Counted from the first letter of the stretch, positions 20,354 through 30,810 are shown. The stretch is 64,000 bases of DNA from Bacteroidota bacterium (GCA_947460345.1 CANHGM010000008.1:36964-100963); one strand, 5' to 3'. Numbers and translations are program-made. Notes: generated by a model from the sequence alone, not told the origin.

Positions 20354-23134
20354 ATGAAAAAAATATATACTTATACCATTTTTGTTGCCACATTCTTGTT
20401 GGTATATACAATAAAATTTAACATTCCTGCTCATTCAAAACAATTTAAAACTGAAGCTTCAGAAGGGATGGAAGAAGATATCGAAGCTAGAACCAACTGG
20501 GAAAACAACTTACTAGCTGACCCATCAACGGGCAAAATTCCTTATAGAATTAGAGAAAACGAATTGGCTTTTGCCGCAACACTTCCCAACGATAAAGCTT
20601 CATACAAAACAGGCTTAGGTGGCAATCCATGGCAAAACATTGGTCCCTGGAATGTGGGAGGAAGAACCCGAGTTGTGATTATAGATGCGATAGATGAAAA
20701 TATATTATATTCAGGTGGTGTAACTGGTGGTATTTGGAAAAGCACAGACGGAGGAATTAATTGGGAAAGGAAAACTACTCCTGCTCAAATGCCAGCTATT
20801 ACTACCATTAGTCAAAACCCTAAACATCCTGATACTTTATATGCGGGAACCGGCGAAGGTAGCGGCAGCAGTGCTAGCGATGGAGGAGCCTATTACTTAG
20901 GCAATGGCATGTATAAATCTACTGATAGAGGTGAAACATGGACTGCTATTACCAGAACTGCATCCAACTCGCCACAAGTATTTGACAGAAACTGGGATAT
21001 AACTTGGAAAATTGTAGCATACCCTAGCGATACAGGTGATGTGTTTTTTGCTGCCACTTATGGTAGTATATATAAAAGCAATAATGGAGGAAAAGGTGTC
21101 ACGCAAGTAAAAGGTGGCAGTGGTCCATTTGGAGGAGGCCAATCATATTATACGGATATCAATGTTTCATCAAAAGGTGTTTTATATGCAACACTTAGTG
21201 GCGAAGGTTATGAATCAGGTATATGGCGTTGTGCTGATGCAGTGAATTGGAAAAAAATAACACCAGTCAATTTTCATAAAGATTACAACCGTATTGTTTC
21301 TGGTATTTCGCCTAGCAATGAAAACATTGTATATTTTTTAATTAACAACGACAGTTCAGGAAGAAAATCTACAAATTTTAGAGGTGATGCCGAATATAAT
21401 AGCTTATGGAAATATACATATACAGGCGATACCACCTCCCCTACCCTTGGCAATTGGGAAGATTTAACACAAAATTTACCAAACAAAGGCGGACAATTTG
21501 GTCAGTTTTTTACACAAAACAGCTATGATATGTGTGTAGAGATAAAACCCGACGACCCCAATATAATTATCATTGGAGGAACAAATTTATGGAGAAGTAA
21601 TGATGGATTTAAAACGCCTAGCAATGTTGAATGGATTGGTGGTTATGGTGTAAATACTACTTTACCTGATTTTAAAATGTATCCCAACCACCATCCTGAT
21701 AACCATTGGGCAAAATTCTATAAAAGTAATACTTTAAAAATGCTCTCAACATGCGATGGTGGTATATATAGAACAGATAATATAATGAGCAACAATGTTA
21801 CATGGACCCCTTTAAATAATGGATATATCACTACTCAATATTATTCCGTTGCTGTAGACCATGCCATTGGAGGTACCACAGTTATAGGTGGTTTGCAAGA
21901 CAATGGCACCCATTGGTCAAATGATTTTGCGAATTCTAAGTTTAATTGGACTATGCCCTTTAGCGGTGATGGTTCTCATTGTTATATTCCCAATGGAGCA
22001 AATGAATTATATGTTTCAAAACAAGAAGGTAAAGTATATAAAATAAAAGTAGATGCACAAGGAAATCCAACCCATTATGTGAGAATTGATCCATTATCAG
22101 CCATTAAAAAATATCAGTTTATCAATCCATTTGCTATAGATCCCAACAATGAAAATAGAATGTATTTACCAGATGGAGACAGAATATACAGAAACAACGA
22201 CTTAAGTCAATATTTATATAAAACTATTTTAGATTCAGTTTCTACTGATCTGGGTTGGACTGAAATAACAAACACTACAGACTCATTACAAACCATTACC
22301 GCAGTAAGTGTTTCTAAATGTCAAACAGATGTGATGTATTATGGTACTTCAAATGGTAAATTATATATAGTCAGAAATGCATCTGTTGGACAACCATTGG
22401 TGCAAAATATAAGTGGAACCAATTTCCCTGCCGGGAACATCAATTGTATAAGCCTCCACCCTACTGATACAAATTATATTATGGCAGTATTTACCAACTA
22501 CAATATCAAAAGTATTTTTTACACAAAAAATGGGGGACAGAGTTGGATAGACGTTTCAGGGAATTTAGAACAATTTGCAGATGGAAGTGGAAACGGACCT
22601 TCATGCAGATGGGCAGCTGTAATGCCTATGAATGGTTTTGATGGATATTTTGTTGCAACTTCTACTGGCTTATATTCTACTGATACATTAAAAGGAAATC
22701 AAACCAAATGGGTATTGCAGGGTGCCGAAAATATAGGAAACTATGTATGCACGATGATTGACACCAGACCTGCGGATGGATTAGTGATGGTTGCTACACA
22801 TGGAGCTGGTGTATTTGCTGCAAAAATCACAGAGAGATTCCAAGTATTAGGTGAAAAGCCAAATGAGCAAAATGCACATTTAAAATTTAATATATATCCA
22901 AATCCAACGGCTGAAAAAGCATATATACATCTATATACATTTAAACCTGAAAAGCTTCAAATAAAAATATATAATTTAAATGGAGCATTAATAAAAACTG
23001 TTGAGCACCAATGCAGCATGCCTGGTGAAAACGAGTTAACAATTGAAACATCTCAACTGAAAACAGGAATGTATTTAGTGTCTATTGAAACACAAACAAA
23101 TACATATATTAAAAAATTACAAGTAATCAAATAA
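20354..23134 (+). CDS. BNR/sortilin-like beta-propeller secreted protein with T9SS type A sorting domain
   Basis: Repeated GIWKSTDGGINWERK / GMYKSTDRGETWTAI motifs; C-terminal FNIYPNPTAEKAYIHL...TGMYLVSIETQTNTYIKKLQVIK. Confidence 0.9.
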   Translation: MKKIYTYTIFVATFLLVYTIKFNIPAHSKQFKTEASEGMEEDIEARTNWENNLLADPSTGKIPYRIRENELAFAATLPNDKASYKTGLGGNPWQNIGPWNVGGRTRVVIIDAIDENILYSGGVTGGIWKSTDGGINWERKTTPAQMPAITTISQNPKHPDTLYAGTGEGSGSSASDGGAYYLGNGMYKSTDRGETWTAITRTASNSPQVFDRNWDITWKIVAYPSDTGDVFFAATYGSIYKSNNGGKGVTQVKGGSGPFGGGQSYYTDINVSSKGVLYATLSGEGYESGIWRCADAVNWKKITPVNFHKDYNRIVSGISPSNENIVYFLINNDSSGRKSTNFRGDAEYNSLWKYTYTGDTTSPTLGNWEDLTQNLPNKGGQFGQFFTQNSYDMCVEIKPDDPNIIIIGGTNLWRSNDGFKTPSNVEWIGGYGVNTTLPDFKMYPNHHPDNHWAKFYKSNTLKMLSTCDGGIYRTDNIMSNNVTWTPLNNGYITTQYYSVAVDHAIGGTTVIGGLQDNGTHWSNDFANSKFNWTMPFSGDGSHCYIPNGANELYVSKQEGKVYKIKVDAQGNPTHYVRIDPLSAIKKYQFINPFAIDPNNENRMYLPDGDRIYRNNDLSQYLYKTILDSVSTDLGWTEITNTTDSLQTITAVSVSKCQTDVMYYGTSNGKLYIVRNASVGQPLVQNISGTNFPAGNINCISLHPTDTNYIMAVFTNYNIKSIFYTKNGGQSWIDVSGNLEQFADGSGNGPSCRWAAVMPMNGFDGYFVATSTGLYSTDTLKGNQTKWVLQGAENIGNYVCTMIDTRPADGLVMVATHGAGVFAAKITERFQVLGEKPNEQNAHLKFNIYPNPTAEKAYIHLYTFKPEKLQIKIYNLNGALIKTVEHQCSMPGENELTIETSQLKTGMYLVSIETQTNTYIKKLQVIK

Positions 23135-23141
23135 ATAACAC

Positions 23142-23585
23142 ATGAGTAATGTCCCACAATTTACCTTACAGGCTCAATATTCTTTAGCAGATTTGAATGA
23201 AAGATTAAAGAAAAATATGGGAGAACATTTAGGAATAGAATATATAGAATTAGGCGAGAATTTTCTTAAAGCCAAAATGCCAGTTGACCATAGAACCCAC
23301 CAACCTCTGGGTATGCTTAACGGTGGAGCTTCACTTGCTTTAGCAGAAATTACAGGAAGTATGGCAGCCAACTTATATATAGACAGAACAAAATATGTAG
23401 CCTTAGGATTAGACATCAATGGCAACCACCTAAAATCGGTTAAAGAGGGTTACGTATATGCAACTGCAACTCCTTTCCATATGGGAAAAACCACACAAGT
23501 TTGGGAAGTGAAAATAACCGACGAAGAGAATAACTTAATATGCATTTCTAGATTAACAATGGCTGTTGTAGAAATCAAAAAATAA
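23142..23585 (+). CDS. hotdog-fold thioesterase (PaaI/MenI-like)
   Basis: MPVDHRTHQPLGMLNGGASLALAEITGSMAANLY. Confidence 0.88.
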   Translation: MSNVPQFTLQAQYSLADLNERLKKNMGEHLGIEYIELGENFLKAKMPVDHRTHQPLGMLNGGASLALAEITGSMAANLYIDRTKYVALGLDINGNHLKSVKEGYVYATATPFHMGKTTQVWEVKITDEENNLICISRLTMAVVEIKK

Positions 23586-23849
23586 ATGAATTTAAAGTTA
23601 ACACATATACTCAAATTACTTACATCTATAATTATAGTTTGTTTAATATTCGCTTGTGAAAATTCTGCTAAACATAACAAAAGAAATTCAAACGGTGTTT
23701 ATGTAAAACCATCTGTAGACTATAAAGGAAAATATAGAAAAGGTCATTATAGAAAGCCATACAGCACTGATAAAAATGCTATAAAAAACAGAATGAAATC
23801 TAAATATTATTATCATTCGAGGGGAAAATATATGCATAAAAAAAAATAA
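23586..23849 (+). CDS. small very basic putative lipoprotein
   Basis: Lipobox IFACENS after hydrophobic segment; mature part dominated by K/R/Y/H. Confidence 0.55.
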   Translation: MNLKLTHILKLLTSIIIVCLIFACENSAKHNKRNSNGVYVKPSVDYKGKYRKGHYRKPYSTDKNAIKNRMKSKYYYHSRGKYMHKKK

Positions 23850-23856
23850 TACATAT

Positions 23857-24459
23857 ATGTGTTTCCATATGCAACAAACCCAATCAGCTAAAGAACTTCA
23901 ACATAGGTTTAAAGCTTCATTTGCTAAAGTTGATAAATACAAAGCTGCTATATATAATGGTTTTCAGTTTGGTGAAGTTCCAATTATTACTAATGAAAAC
24001 CCAGGTACCATTCAACTATTTCATTGGGGATTAATTCCCTCTTGGGCCAAAGACAATAGTATAAGAAAAAACACTTTAAATGCGAGGATTGAAACAATTG
24101 CAGAAAAGCCAGCATTTAAAAACAGTATATCCAACAGATGTTTAGTATTGATTGATGGATTTTATGAATGGCAATGGCTTGACGAAAAAGGCAAACAAAA
24201 AAAACGATATTTAATTCACCAACCCCAACATGAGGCTTTTGCTTTAGCCGGACTTTGGAACAATTGGGTTGATAAAGAATCAGGAGAACTACAACATTCA
24301 TTTACAGTGCTTACAACTGAGGCAAACGAACTGATGAGCAAAATACACAATACCAAAAAAAGAATGCCTATAATTGTTTCTAAAGACAATGAAACCAACT
24401 GGCTTCAAGGCATGACTTTAATTGATGGTAATAATAGTTTAGAAGCAATAGAAACATAA
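23857..24459 (+). CDS. SOS response-associated peptidase (SRAP / YedK family)
   Basis: MCFHMQQ (Cys2), RIETIAEKPAFKNSISNRCLVLIDGFYEW, HNTKKRMPIIV. Confidence 0.93.
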   Translation: MCFHMQQTQSAKELQHRFKASFAKVDKYKAAIYNGFQFGEVPIITNENPGTIQLFHWGLIPSWAKDNSIRKNTLNARIETIAEKPAFKNSISNRCLVLIDGFYEWQWLDEKGKQKKRYLIHQPQHEAFALAGLWNNWVDKESGELQHSFTVLTTEANELMSKIHNTKKRMPIIVSKDNETNWLQGMTLIDGNNSLEAIET

Positions 24460-24470
24460 TTTATATACAA

Positions 24471-25031
24471 ATGAAGGATAGAAATATAATCAAAATTGTC
24501 CTAATTACCATTTCAGTTTCTGCAATTGTCATTAGAAACGTTTCATGTAAAAAAGGTAGAGACCCAGAAATTACAAAAGCATTGGCTGAGGGTAAAATGA
24601 TTCTAATAGATGCAAAAGGGGTGGAACATATACTGCCTGATAGTATAAGAGATCAAAACAGAAAATCTTATCAAATAAATGACAGTATTCAAAATGCAAT
24701 TGATTTAACACCTGATGAAATAACTAGTTTAGATAAATTAGGAATTAACAAAAAAATTGTTTCTGATATAAAATTCATTGTTCATAAATCGTTTGAAACT
24801 CTAGAGATGGAAAATACTTCTGGTAAAAACATCCCTCAAAACATGTTACCCAAAATGATACAGTTTAATCAAGTAACTACAGAAAATAAAAAAGAAATTG
24901 AAGCATATATTTCAAAGAATGGTTTTGAAAAAGATATAGACCATCATTGGAAAAATGATTTTCGCCAACTGAAACTGTATTTTATAGAAAATTCAAATCA
25001 ATTATATACAGCTATCATTTCAAAAATCTAA
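24471..25031 (+). CDS. hypothetical exported protein
   Basis: N-terminal hydrophobic segment; codon-like open frame in a co-directional gene run; no recognised domain. Confidence 0.5.
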   Translation: MKDRNIIKIVLITISVSAIVIRNVSCKKGRDPEITKALAEGKMILIDAKGVEHILPDSIRDQNRKSYQINDSIQNAIDLTPDEITSLDKLGINKKIVSDIKFIVHKSFETLEMENTSGKNIPQNMLPKMIQFNQVTTENKKEIEAYISKNGFEKDIDHHWKNDFRQLKLYFIENSNQLYTAIISKI

Positions 25032-25067
25032 AATATTTTCATTATAAATTCGTTTTTAAATTCAAAC

Positions 25068-25535
25068 ATGAAAAAAATATATTTTATTATTCTAACAGCT
25101 TGCATCATGTTTCTATCATGCAACAAAGACAAATCGCTAAATTCTAACTATCTTATTTTTGGTCATTATTTTGGTTTTTGTGCAGGAGAGCAGTGTATCG
25201 AAATATTTAAGTTAAATTCATCTTCTTTGTTTGAAGATACCAATGACAAATACCCAAATTCAAACAATTTTTATAATGCAAATTATACTTCTTTGTCTAA
25301 TGATAAATTTAATTTAGTGAAAGACTTGGCAGACGACTTCCCCTCTGATTTATTGTCTGAAAAAAATATTACCATTGGTCAGCCTGATGCAGGAGATTGG
25401 GGTGGCTATTATATTGAGTATAGTAAAAACGGGATTCATAAATTTTGGTTGATTGATAAAATGACCAGCAATCTTCCTGCTAAATACCACGCTTTTCTAA
25501 GTAAAGTTGAGAAAAAAATTGGACTTCTGCAATAA
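25068..25535 (+). CDS. hypothetical lipoprotein
   Basis: MKKIYFIILTACIMFLSCNKDK lipobox; no recognised domain. Confidence 0.55.
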   Translation: MKKIYFIILTACIMFLSCNKDKSLNSNYLIFGHYFGFCAGEQCIEIFKLNSSSLFEDTNDKYPNSNNFYNANYTSLSNDKFNLVKDLADDFPSDLLSEKNITIGQPDAGDWGGYYIEYSKNGIHKFWLIDKMTSNLPAKYHAFLSKVEKKIGLLQ

Positions 25536-25604
25536 ATTGAATTGAACATAGCACACAAAAGCAAGTACAAATGCCCTCTGCACCCTACCTTTGCTTTACG
25601 TTTT

Positions 25605-27020
25605 ATGTTTAAAGAAGCTATTCAACACCCTATATTTACTATTGTGTCTGACATTGCAGCTGAATCCCAGCAGCCTTGTTATGTTATAGGAGGATATGTC
25701 AGAGATTTTTTGCTTGAAAGACCTTCTAAAGACGCCGATATTGTGGTTTTAGGTGATGGAATAGAAATAGCCACACAAGTTGCTAAGCGTTTAAAACTGG
25801 AAAGACCCCCTGCTATTTTTAAAACATTTGGCACAGCCATGATAAACATTGGTGACTTTGAAGTGGAGTTTGTAGGTGCTAGAAAAGAATCATACCAAAC
25901 GACAAGCAGAAAACCACAAGTAACCAAAGGAACCTTAGAAGACGACCAGAAACGTAGAGACTTTACTATAAACGCTTTAGCTATTAGTTTAAACAAAGAA
26001 AATTACGGCGAATTTGTAGATCCTTTTAAAGGGTTATTAGATTTAAAAAATCAAATTATTAAAACACCTTTAGACCCTCATATTACCTTTAGCGACGACC
26101 CTTTACGCATGATGAGGGCCATTAGATTTGCTTCTCAATTGCAATTTACAATTTCTGAAGAAACACTTCATTCTATTACTGAAAATGCTCATAGAATAGA
26201 GATTGTGAGTATGGAAAGAATTAGTGACGAACTAAATAAAATCATTATGTGCCATATACCTTCTATAGGTTTTAAATTGCTTTTTGATACTGGGCTTTTA
26301 AAAATCATTTTTCCTGAACTAGCAGCAATGCAAGGTATAGAAACCATCAATGGCAAATCACACAAAGATAATTTCTACCATACGCTGCAGGTGCTCGACC
26401 AAATATGCCCTCAGACAGACGACTTATGGTTGCGTTGGTCTGCTATACTTCACGATATCGCTAAACCTGCCACTAAAAGATTCAACACTGGCGAAGGGTT
26501 TACTTTTCACGGACATGAAGACAGAGGGGCTAGAATGGTGAAGCAAATTTTTAGGCGTATGAAGTTGCCTATGAATGAGAAGATGAACTTTGTTGAGAAA
26601 ATGGTGATGCTTCACTTGAGACCCAAAGCATTGGCTGAAAGTGAACAAACAACCGACTCAGGTTTTAGAAGATTAATTGTGGATGCAGGTGAAGATATCA
26701 ATGCCCTATTTACATTATGCCATGCTGATATAACTTCTAAAAATAAACAGAAAGTAGAAAAGTATAGAAGGAATTTAGAAGCTGTAAGAGAACGTGTAGC
26801 TGAAGTAGAACAAAGAGACGACCTTAGAAACTGGCAGCCACCAGTAGATGGAATTGACATAATGAATTTCTTTAATATCAAACCTGGGCGTGAAGTCGGA
26901 CTTATCAAAACGGCTATAAGAGAAGCTATTTTAGAAGGAGATATTGCCAATACCAGAGAAGCTGCGTTAGAACTCATGAAACATAAAGGTTTAGAACTTG
27001 GGTTGAAAATTCATGCATAA
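25605..27020 (+). CDS. CCA tRNA nucleotidyltransferase / poly(A) polymerase family with HD domain
   Basis: VIGGYVRDFLLERPSKDADIVVLG; RRDFTINALAISL; WSAILHDIAKPATKRF...FHGHEDRGARM; ORF opens at 25542. Confidence 0.95.
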   Translation: MFKEAIQHPIFTIVSDIAAESQQPCYVIGGYVRDFLLERPSKDADIVVLGDGIEIATQVAKRLKLERPPAIFKTFGTAMINIGDFEVEFVGARKESYQTTSRKPQVTKGTLEDDQKRRDFTINALAISLNKENYGEFVDPFKGLLDLKNQIIKTPLDPHITFSDDPLRMMRAIRFASQLQFTISEETLHSITENAHRIEIVSMERISDELNKIIMCHIPSIGFKLLFDTGLLKIIFPELAAMQGIETINGKSHKDNFYHTLQVLDQICPQTDDLWLRWSAILHDIAKPATKRFNTGEGFTFHGHEDRGARMVKQIFRRMKLPMNEKMNFVEKMVMLHLRPKALAESEQTTDSGFRRLIVDAGEDINALFTLCHADITSKNKQKVEKYRRNLEAVRERVAEVEQRDDLRNWQPPVDGIDIMNFFNIKPGREVGLIKTAIREAILEGDIANTREAALELMKHKGLELGLKIHA

Positions 27021-27071
27021 ATCTCTTTCCTATTTTAGGAATATTTCACTAGAATTTTCTTCAAAAAAATA

Positions 27072-27105
27072 TTGTAACGATGTCTTGCTTTTATTGATAC
27101 ATTTG
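27072..27105 (+). promoter_or_regulatory. candidate Bacteroidota-type promoter for the arginine cluster (TTG-N23-TACATTTG)
   Basis: TTG at 27072-27074, 23-nt spacer, TACATTTG at 27098-27105; matches TTG / TAnnTTTG consensus. Confidence 0.4.
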
Positions 27106-27192
27106 CGTTCGAAAAAAAAATAGATAGCAAATGCCCATCTATTTTGTCACATATATTAAAAACAAGTTTGTTAAAAGACATATATAACGCTG

Positions 27193-27855
27193 ATGAAGAA
27201 ATTTATTGTACAGGTGGCCGATAGCAGCCATTTGCAATACTCACATATAATCTGCTCAGAAATGGAATCTTCGGCAAAAGCCCGAGGAACAGGAATAGCG
27301 AAAAGAACCCCTGAATATATTGAAGAAAAAATGCTCGAAGGTAAAGCTGTAATAGCCTTTACCAAAGACGACAAGCAATGGGCAGGTTTCTGTTATATAG
27401 AAACATGGAGCCACCATAAATATGTGGCCAATTCAGGTTTGATAGTTGCCCCTGATTTTAGAAAAAGCGGATTGGCAAAAGAAATTAAAAAGAAAATCTT
27501 CGACTTATCTATAAAAAAATATCCAGATGCTAAAATATTTGGTCTCACTACTGGTTTAGCTGTGATGAAAATAAACTCTGACCTAGGTTATGAGCCCGTT
27601 ACCTACTCAGAACTTACGCAAGATGAAGACTTTTGGAAAGGATGTAGAAGCTGTGTCAACTTTGATATATTAACCAGTAAAGAAAGAAAAAACTGTTTGT
27701 GTACAGCCATGCTTTATGATGCTGACGAAAAAAAATCGAAGAAGAAAAAAAACAAGTTTTTACAATTCAGCAAATACTCAAAAATATTTGAGCGACTTAC
27801 TCAAATGAAAAAAACGATATTCTTAAGACAGCAACGTTTAAAAGACAATCCATAA
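27193..27855 (+). CDS. GNAT N-acetyltransferase with CxxC/CxC cysteine cluster, arginine-cluster associated
   Basis: YVANSGLIVAPDFRKSGLAKEIKKKIF acetyl-CoA site; GCRSCVNFDILTSKERKNCLCTAML; immediately upstream of argC. Confidence 0.85.
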   Translation: MKKFIVQVADSSHLQYSHIICSEMESSAKARGTGIAKRTPEYIEEKMLEGKAVIAFTKDDKQWAGFCYIETWSHHKYVANSGLIVAPDFRKSGLAKEIKKKIFDLSIKKYPDAKIFGLTTGLAVMKINSDLGYEPVTYSELTQDEDFWKGCRSCVNFDILTSKERKNCLCTAMLYDADEKKSKKKKNKFLQFSKYSKIFERLTQMKKTIFLRQQRLKDNP

Positions 27856-27858
27856 CAC

Positions 27859-28842
27859 ATGAATAATATTAAAGTTTCTGTAATAGGAGCTGCTGGATAT
27901 ACTGGTAGCGAACTTTTAAGATTATTGATAAACCACCCTAATGTTGAGATTGTTTCTGCAGTAAGTCAATCACAAAAAGGCAAAAAAATATATAGTGTTT
28001 TTCAAGACTTATTAGGCGAAACAGAATTACAATTTACTGATACCTCTAGTAAAGAAGCAGACCTTATATATATGTGTTTACCTCATGGTGAAGCTAAAAT
28101 ATATATAGAAGCAAATCCATCACTAATAGAAAAGAAAATCATTGATTTAAGTAGAGACTTCAGGTGGAAAGATGAGAACACCATCAATCACGCTGAATTT
28201 ATATATGGCTTACCTGAACTTAACAAAGAACAAATTTCAACAGCATCATATATAGCAAACCCGGGATGTTTTGCAACAGCCATACAACTTGGATTATTGC
28301 CATTGGCTAAACACAATTTGTTAAAACACAATATTCAAACTACTGCAACAACTGGCTCTACAGGAGCTGGTATTAAACATACAGACACAACTCACTTTTC
28401 GTGGAGACATGATAATTTATCTATATACGAACCTTTTACGCATGCCCACAACCAAGAAATAAAAGAAAGTCTGCAACAATTGCAAAAAGACATGCATGCT
28501 GATTTTGTTTTCATTCCACAACGTGGCAGCTTTACAAGAGGCATTTTTGCCACTACTTTGGTTGAGACTGATCAATCTTTAGAAAAATTAGTACATATAT
28601 ATACCGATTTTTATGCAGAGAGTAAATTTACCTTTCTGGTTCAAGACAATATCGATTTAAAAATGGTTATCAATACCAACAAATGTTTGATTCAACTCAA
28701 AAAACACAATAACCATTTACTTATCACAAGCATTATAGACAACCTCATTAAAGGAGCAGCCGGGCAGGCGGTGCACAACATGAACTTGATGTTTGGCTTA
28801 GATGAACAAACAGGTTTAAAACTTAAAAGCAGTATTTATTAA
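27859..28842 (+). CDS. argC: N-acetyl-gamma-glutamyl-phosphate reductase
   Basis: VIGAAGYTGSELLRLLINHPNVEI; NPGCFATAIQLGLLPL. Confidence 0.97.
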   Translation: MNNIKVSVIGAAGYTGSELLRLLINHPNVEIVSAVSQSQKGKKIYSVFQDLLGETELQFTDTSSKEADLIYMCLPHGEAKIYIEANPSLIEKKIIDLSRDFRWKDENTINHAEFIYGLPELNKEQISTASYIANPGCFATAIQLGLLPLAKHNLLKHNIQTTATTGSTGAGIKHTDTTHFSWRHDNLSIYEPFTHAHNQEIKESLQQLQKDMHADFVFIPQRGSFTRGIFATTLVETDQSLEKLVHIYTDFYAESKFTFLVQDNIDLKMVINTNKCLIQLKKHNNHLLITSIIDNLIKGAAGQAVHNMNLMFGLDEQTGLKLKSSIY

Positions 28843-28850
28843 TTATATAT

Positions 28851-29981
28851 ATGAAATTATTTGACGTATATCCATTGTTTAACATCACACCTGTAAAAGC
28901 ATCAGGTGCATATATATGGGATGACAAAGGCGAGAAATATTTAGACTTATACGGTGGACATGCCGTTATATCCATCGGGCATTCTCATCCTTATTATGTT
29001 CAAAAAATAGAAGAACAATTGCATCAAATAGCTTTTTATTCTAATGCGGTGCAAATGCCTTTACAAGAAGTTTTAGCTAAAAAACTAGGTCACCTCAGCG
29101 GATATCATGATTACCAATTATTCTTATGCAATTCTGGTACAGAGGCCAATGAAAATGCCTTAAAACTGGCTTCGTTTCACAATGGCCGTAAAAAAATCAT
29201 CGCATTTAAAGATTCATTTCACGGTCGCACTTCACTATCTGTAGGTGCTACTGACGATGCAAAACTTTCAGCCAATATAAACAAAACCCATGACGTGGTA
29301 TTCTTACCTTTAAATGATATTGACGCTTTTGAACAAGAAATAAATGAGGAAGTATGTGCTGTTATAGTTGAAGGAATTCAAGGTGTTGGCGGAATTAATA
29401 TCCCTAGCAATGAGTTCTTGAAGACTATTTCACAAGCATGTCAAAAACATGGTTCCATGTTTATATTAGACGAAGTGCAATCTGGCTATGGCAGAACAGG
29501 TAAATTCTTTGCTCACCAACACAGCGATGTAGCTCCTCATATCATTACCATGGCCAAAGGCATGGGTAATGGCTTCCCAGTAGCCAGTGTAGCCATCCAC
29601 CCCGATATTAAGGCCAGTCATGGTATGCTAGGCACCACCTTTGGAGGCAATTATTTAGCATGTGCCGCATCTATTGCTGTGTTAGACGTGATAGAACAAG
29701 AAGACTTAATAACCAATGCTGAAAACATCGGGAATTATTTAATAGCTGAATTAAAAACTATTTCTGGTATCAAAGAAATACGAGGACAAGGTTTGATGAT
29801 AGGAATAGAAACCGAAAAAGACGCCAAAGCCATTAGAAGCAAACTCTTGTCTGAAGAGAAAATTTTTACTGGATTTTCATCAGGTAAAAACACCATTCGT
29901 CTATTACCCCCTTTAAACATAGGAATTACTGAAGCTGATATATTCTTAAAGGCATTAATTAAAACCATCAACCATATATAA
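28851..29981 (+). CDS. argD: acetylornithine/succinylornithine aminotransferase family
   Basis: FLCNSGTEANENALKLAS; FILDEVQSGYGRTGKFFAHQ; MAKGMGNGFPVA. Confidence 0.94.
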   Translation: MKLFDVYPLFNITPVKASGAYIWDDKGEKYLDLYGGHAVISIGHSHPYYVQKIEEQLHQIAFYSNAVQMPLQEVLAKKLGHLSGYHDYQLFLCNSGTEANENALKLASFHNGRKKIIAFKDSFHGRTSLSVGATDDAKLSANINKTHDVVFLPLNDIDAFEQEINEEVCAVIVEGIQGVGGINIPSNEFLKTISQACQKHGSMFILDEVQSGYGRTGKFFAHQHSDVAPHIITMAKGMGNGFPVASVAIHPDIKASHGMLGTTFGGNYLACAASIAVLDVIEQEDLITNAENIGNYLIAELKTISGIKEIRGQGLMIGIETEKDAKAIRSKLLSEEKIFTGFSSGKNTIRLLPPLNIGITEADIFLKALIKTINHI

Positions 29982-29984
29982 TTT

Positions 29985-30773
29985 TTGGAAAAACTTACCA
30001 TCATAAAAATAGGCGGCAATGTAGTTGACGACGAAAATCAGCTTCATGATTTCTTATATAAATTAAGTCAACTATCAGGTAGTATCATATTGGTGCATGG
30101 TGGTGGAAAACTAGCTACTCAACTAGCCGAAAAAATGAATATACCTGTGCATATGATAGAAGGTAGACGTATCACTGATGCTGAAACACTTAAGATTGCA
30201 ACCATGGTATATGCAGGCTATATCAATAAAAACATAGTAGCCTTATTACAAAAATTCAAACGTAATGCTTTGGGGTTAAGTGGTGCTGATGGAAATTGTA
30301 TATTGGCAACAAAACGTAAACATGCTTCTATAGATTATGGGTTTGTAGGAGATGTGACATATATCAACACCGATTTGTTTGTGAATTTACTAAACAGCCA
30401 TATCACCCCTGTGATGTGTGCTATTACGCATACCGGAGAAGGCCAGCTATTAAATACCAATGCCGACACCATAGTAGCTGCAATAGCAATAGCCTTGAGC
30501 AAAAAATACGATGTAACTTTAACGTATTGTTTCGAGAAATCAGGCGTGTTAGCTGATGTTTCAGATGATACAAGTGTTATTGAACATATACATTTCGAAA
30601 AGTATATAGCACTAAAAAAAGAAGGAAATATAAATTCAGGTATGATACCCAAACTTGATAATGCATTTGAGGCCATAAACCAAGGGGTAACCTCTGTTAT
30701 TATTGGTCATGCTCAAGATATACATGAATTAGGTAAGCCCCAAGCACATAAGGGCACTCGGCTGAGTAGGTAA
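29985..30773 (+). CDS. argB: acetylglutamate kinase
   Basis: IIKIGGNVVDDENQLHDFL; LVHGGGKLATQLAEKM; TTG start. Confidence 0.94.
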   Translation: MEKLTIIKIGGNVVDDENQLHDFLYKLSQLSGSIILVHGGGKLATQLAEKMNIPVHMIEGRRITDAETLKIATMVYAGYINKNIVALLQKFKRNALGLSGADGNCILATKRKHASIDYGFVGDVTYINTDLFVNLLNSHITPVMCAITHTGEGQLLNTNADTIVAAIAIALSKKYDVTLTYCFEKSGVLADVSDDTSVIEHIHFEKYIALKKEGNINSGMIPKLDNAFEAINQGVTSVIIGHAQDIHELGKPQAHKGTRLSR

Positions 30774-30810
30774 TATATATAAAATCCCGATAATAATATA
30801 TATATAAATC

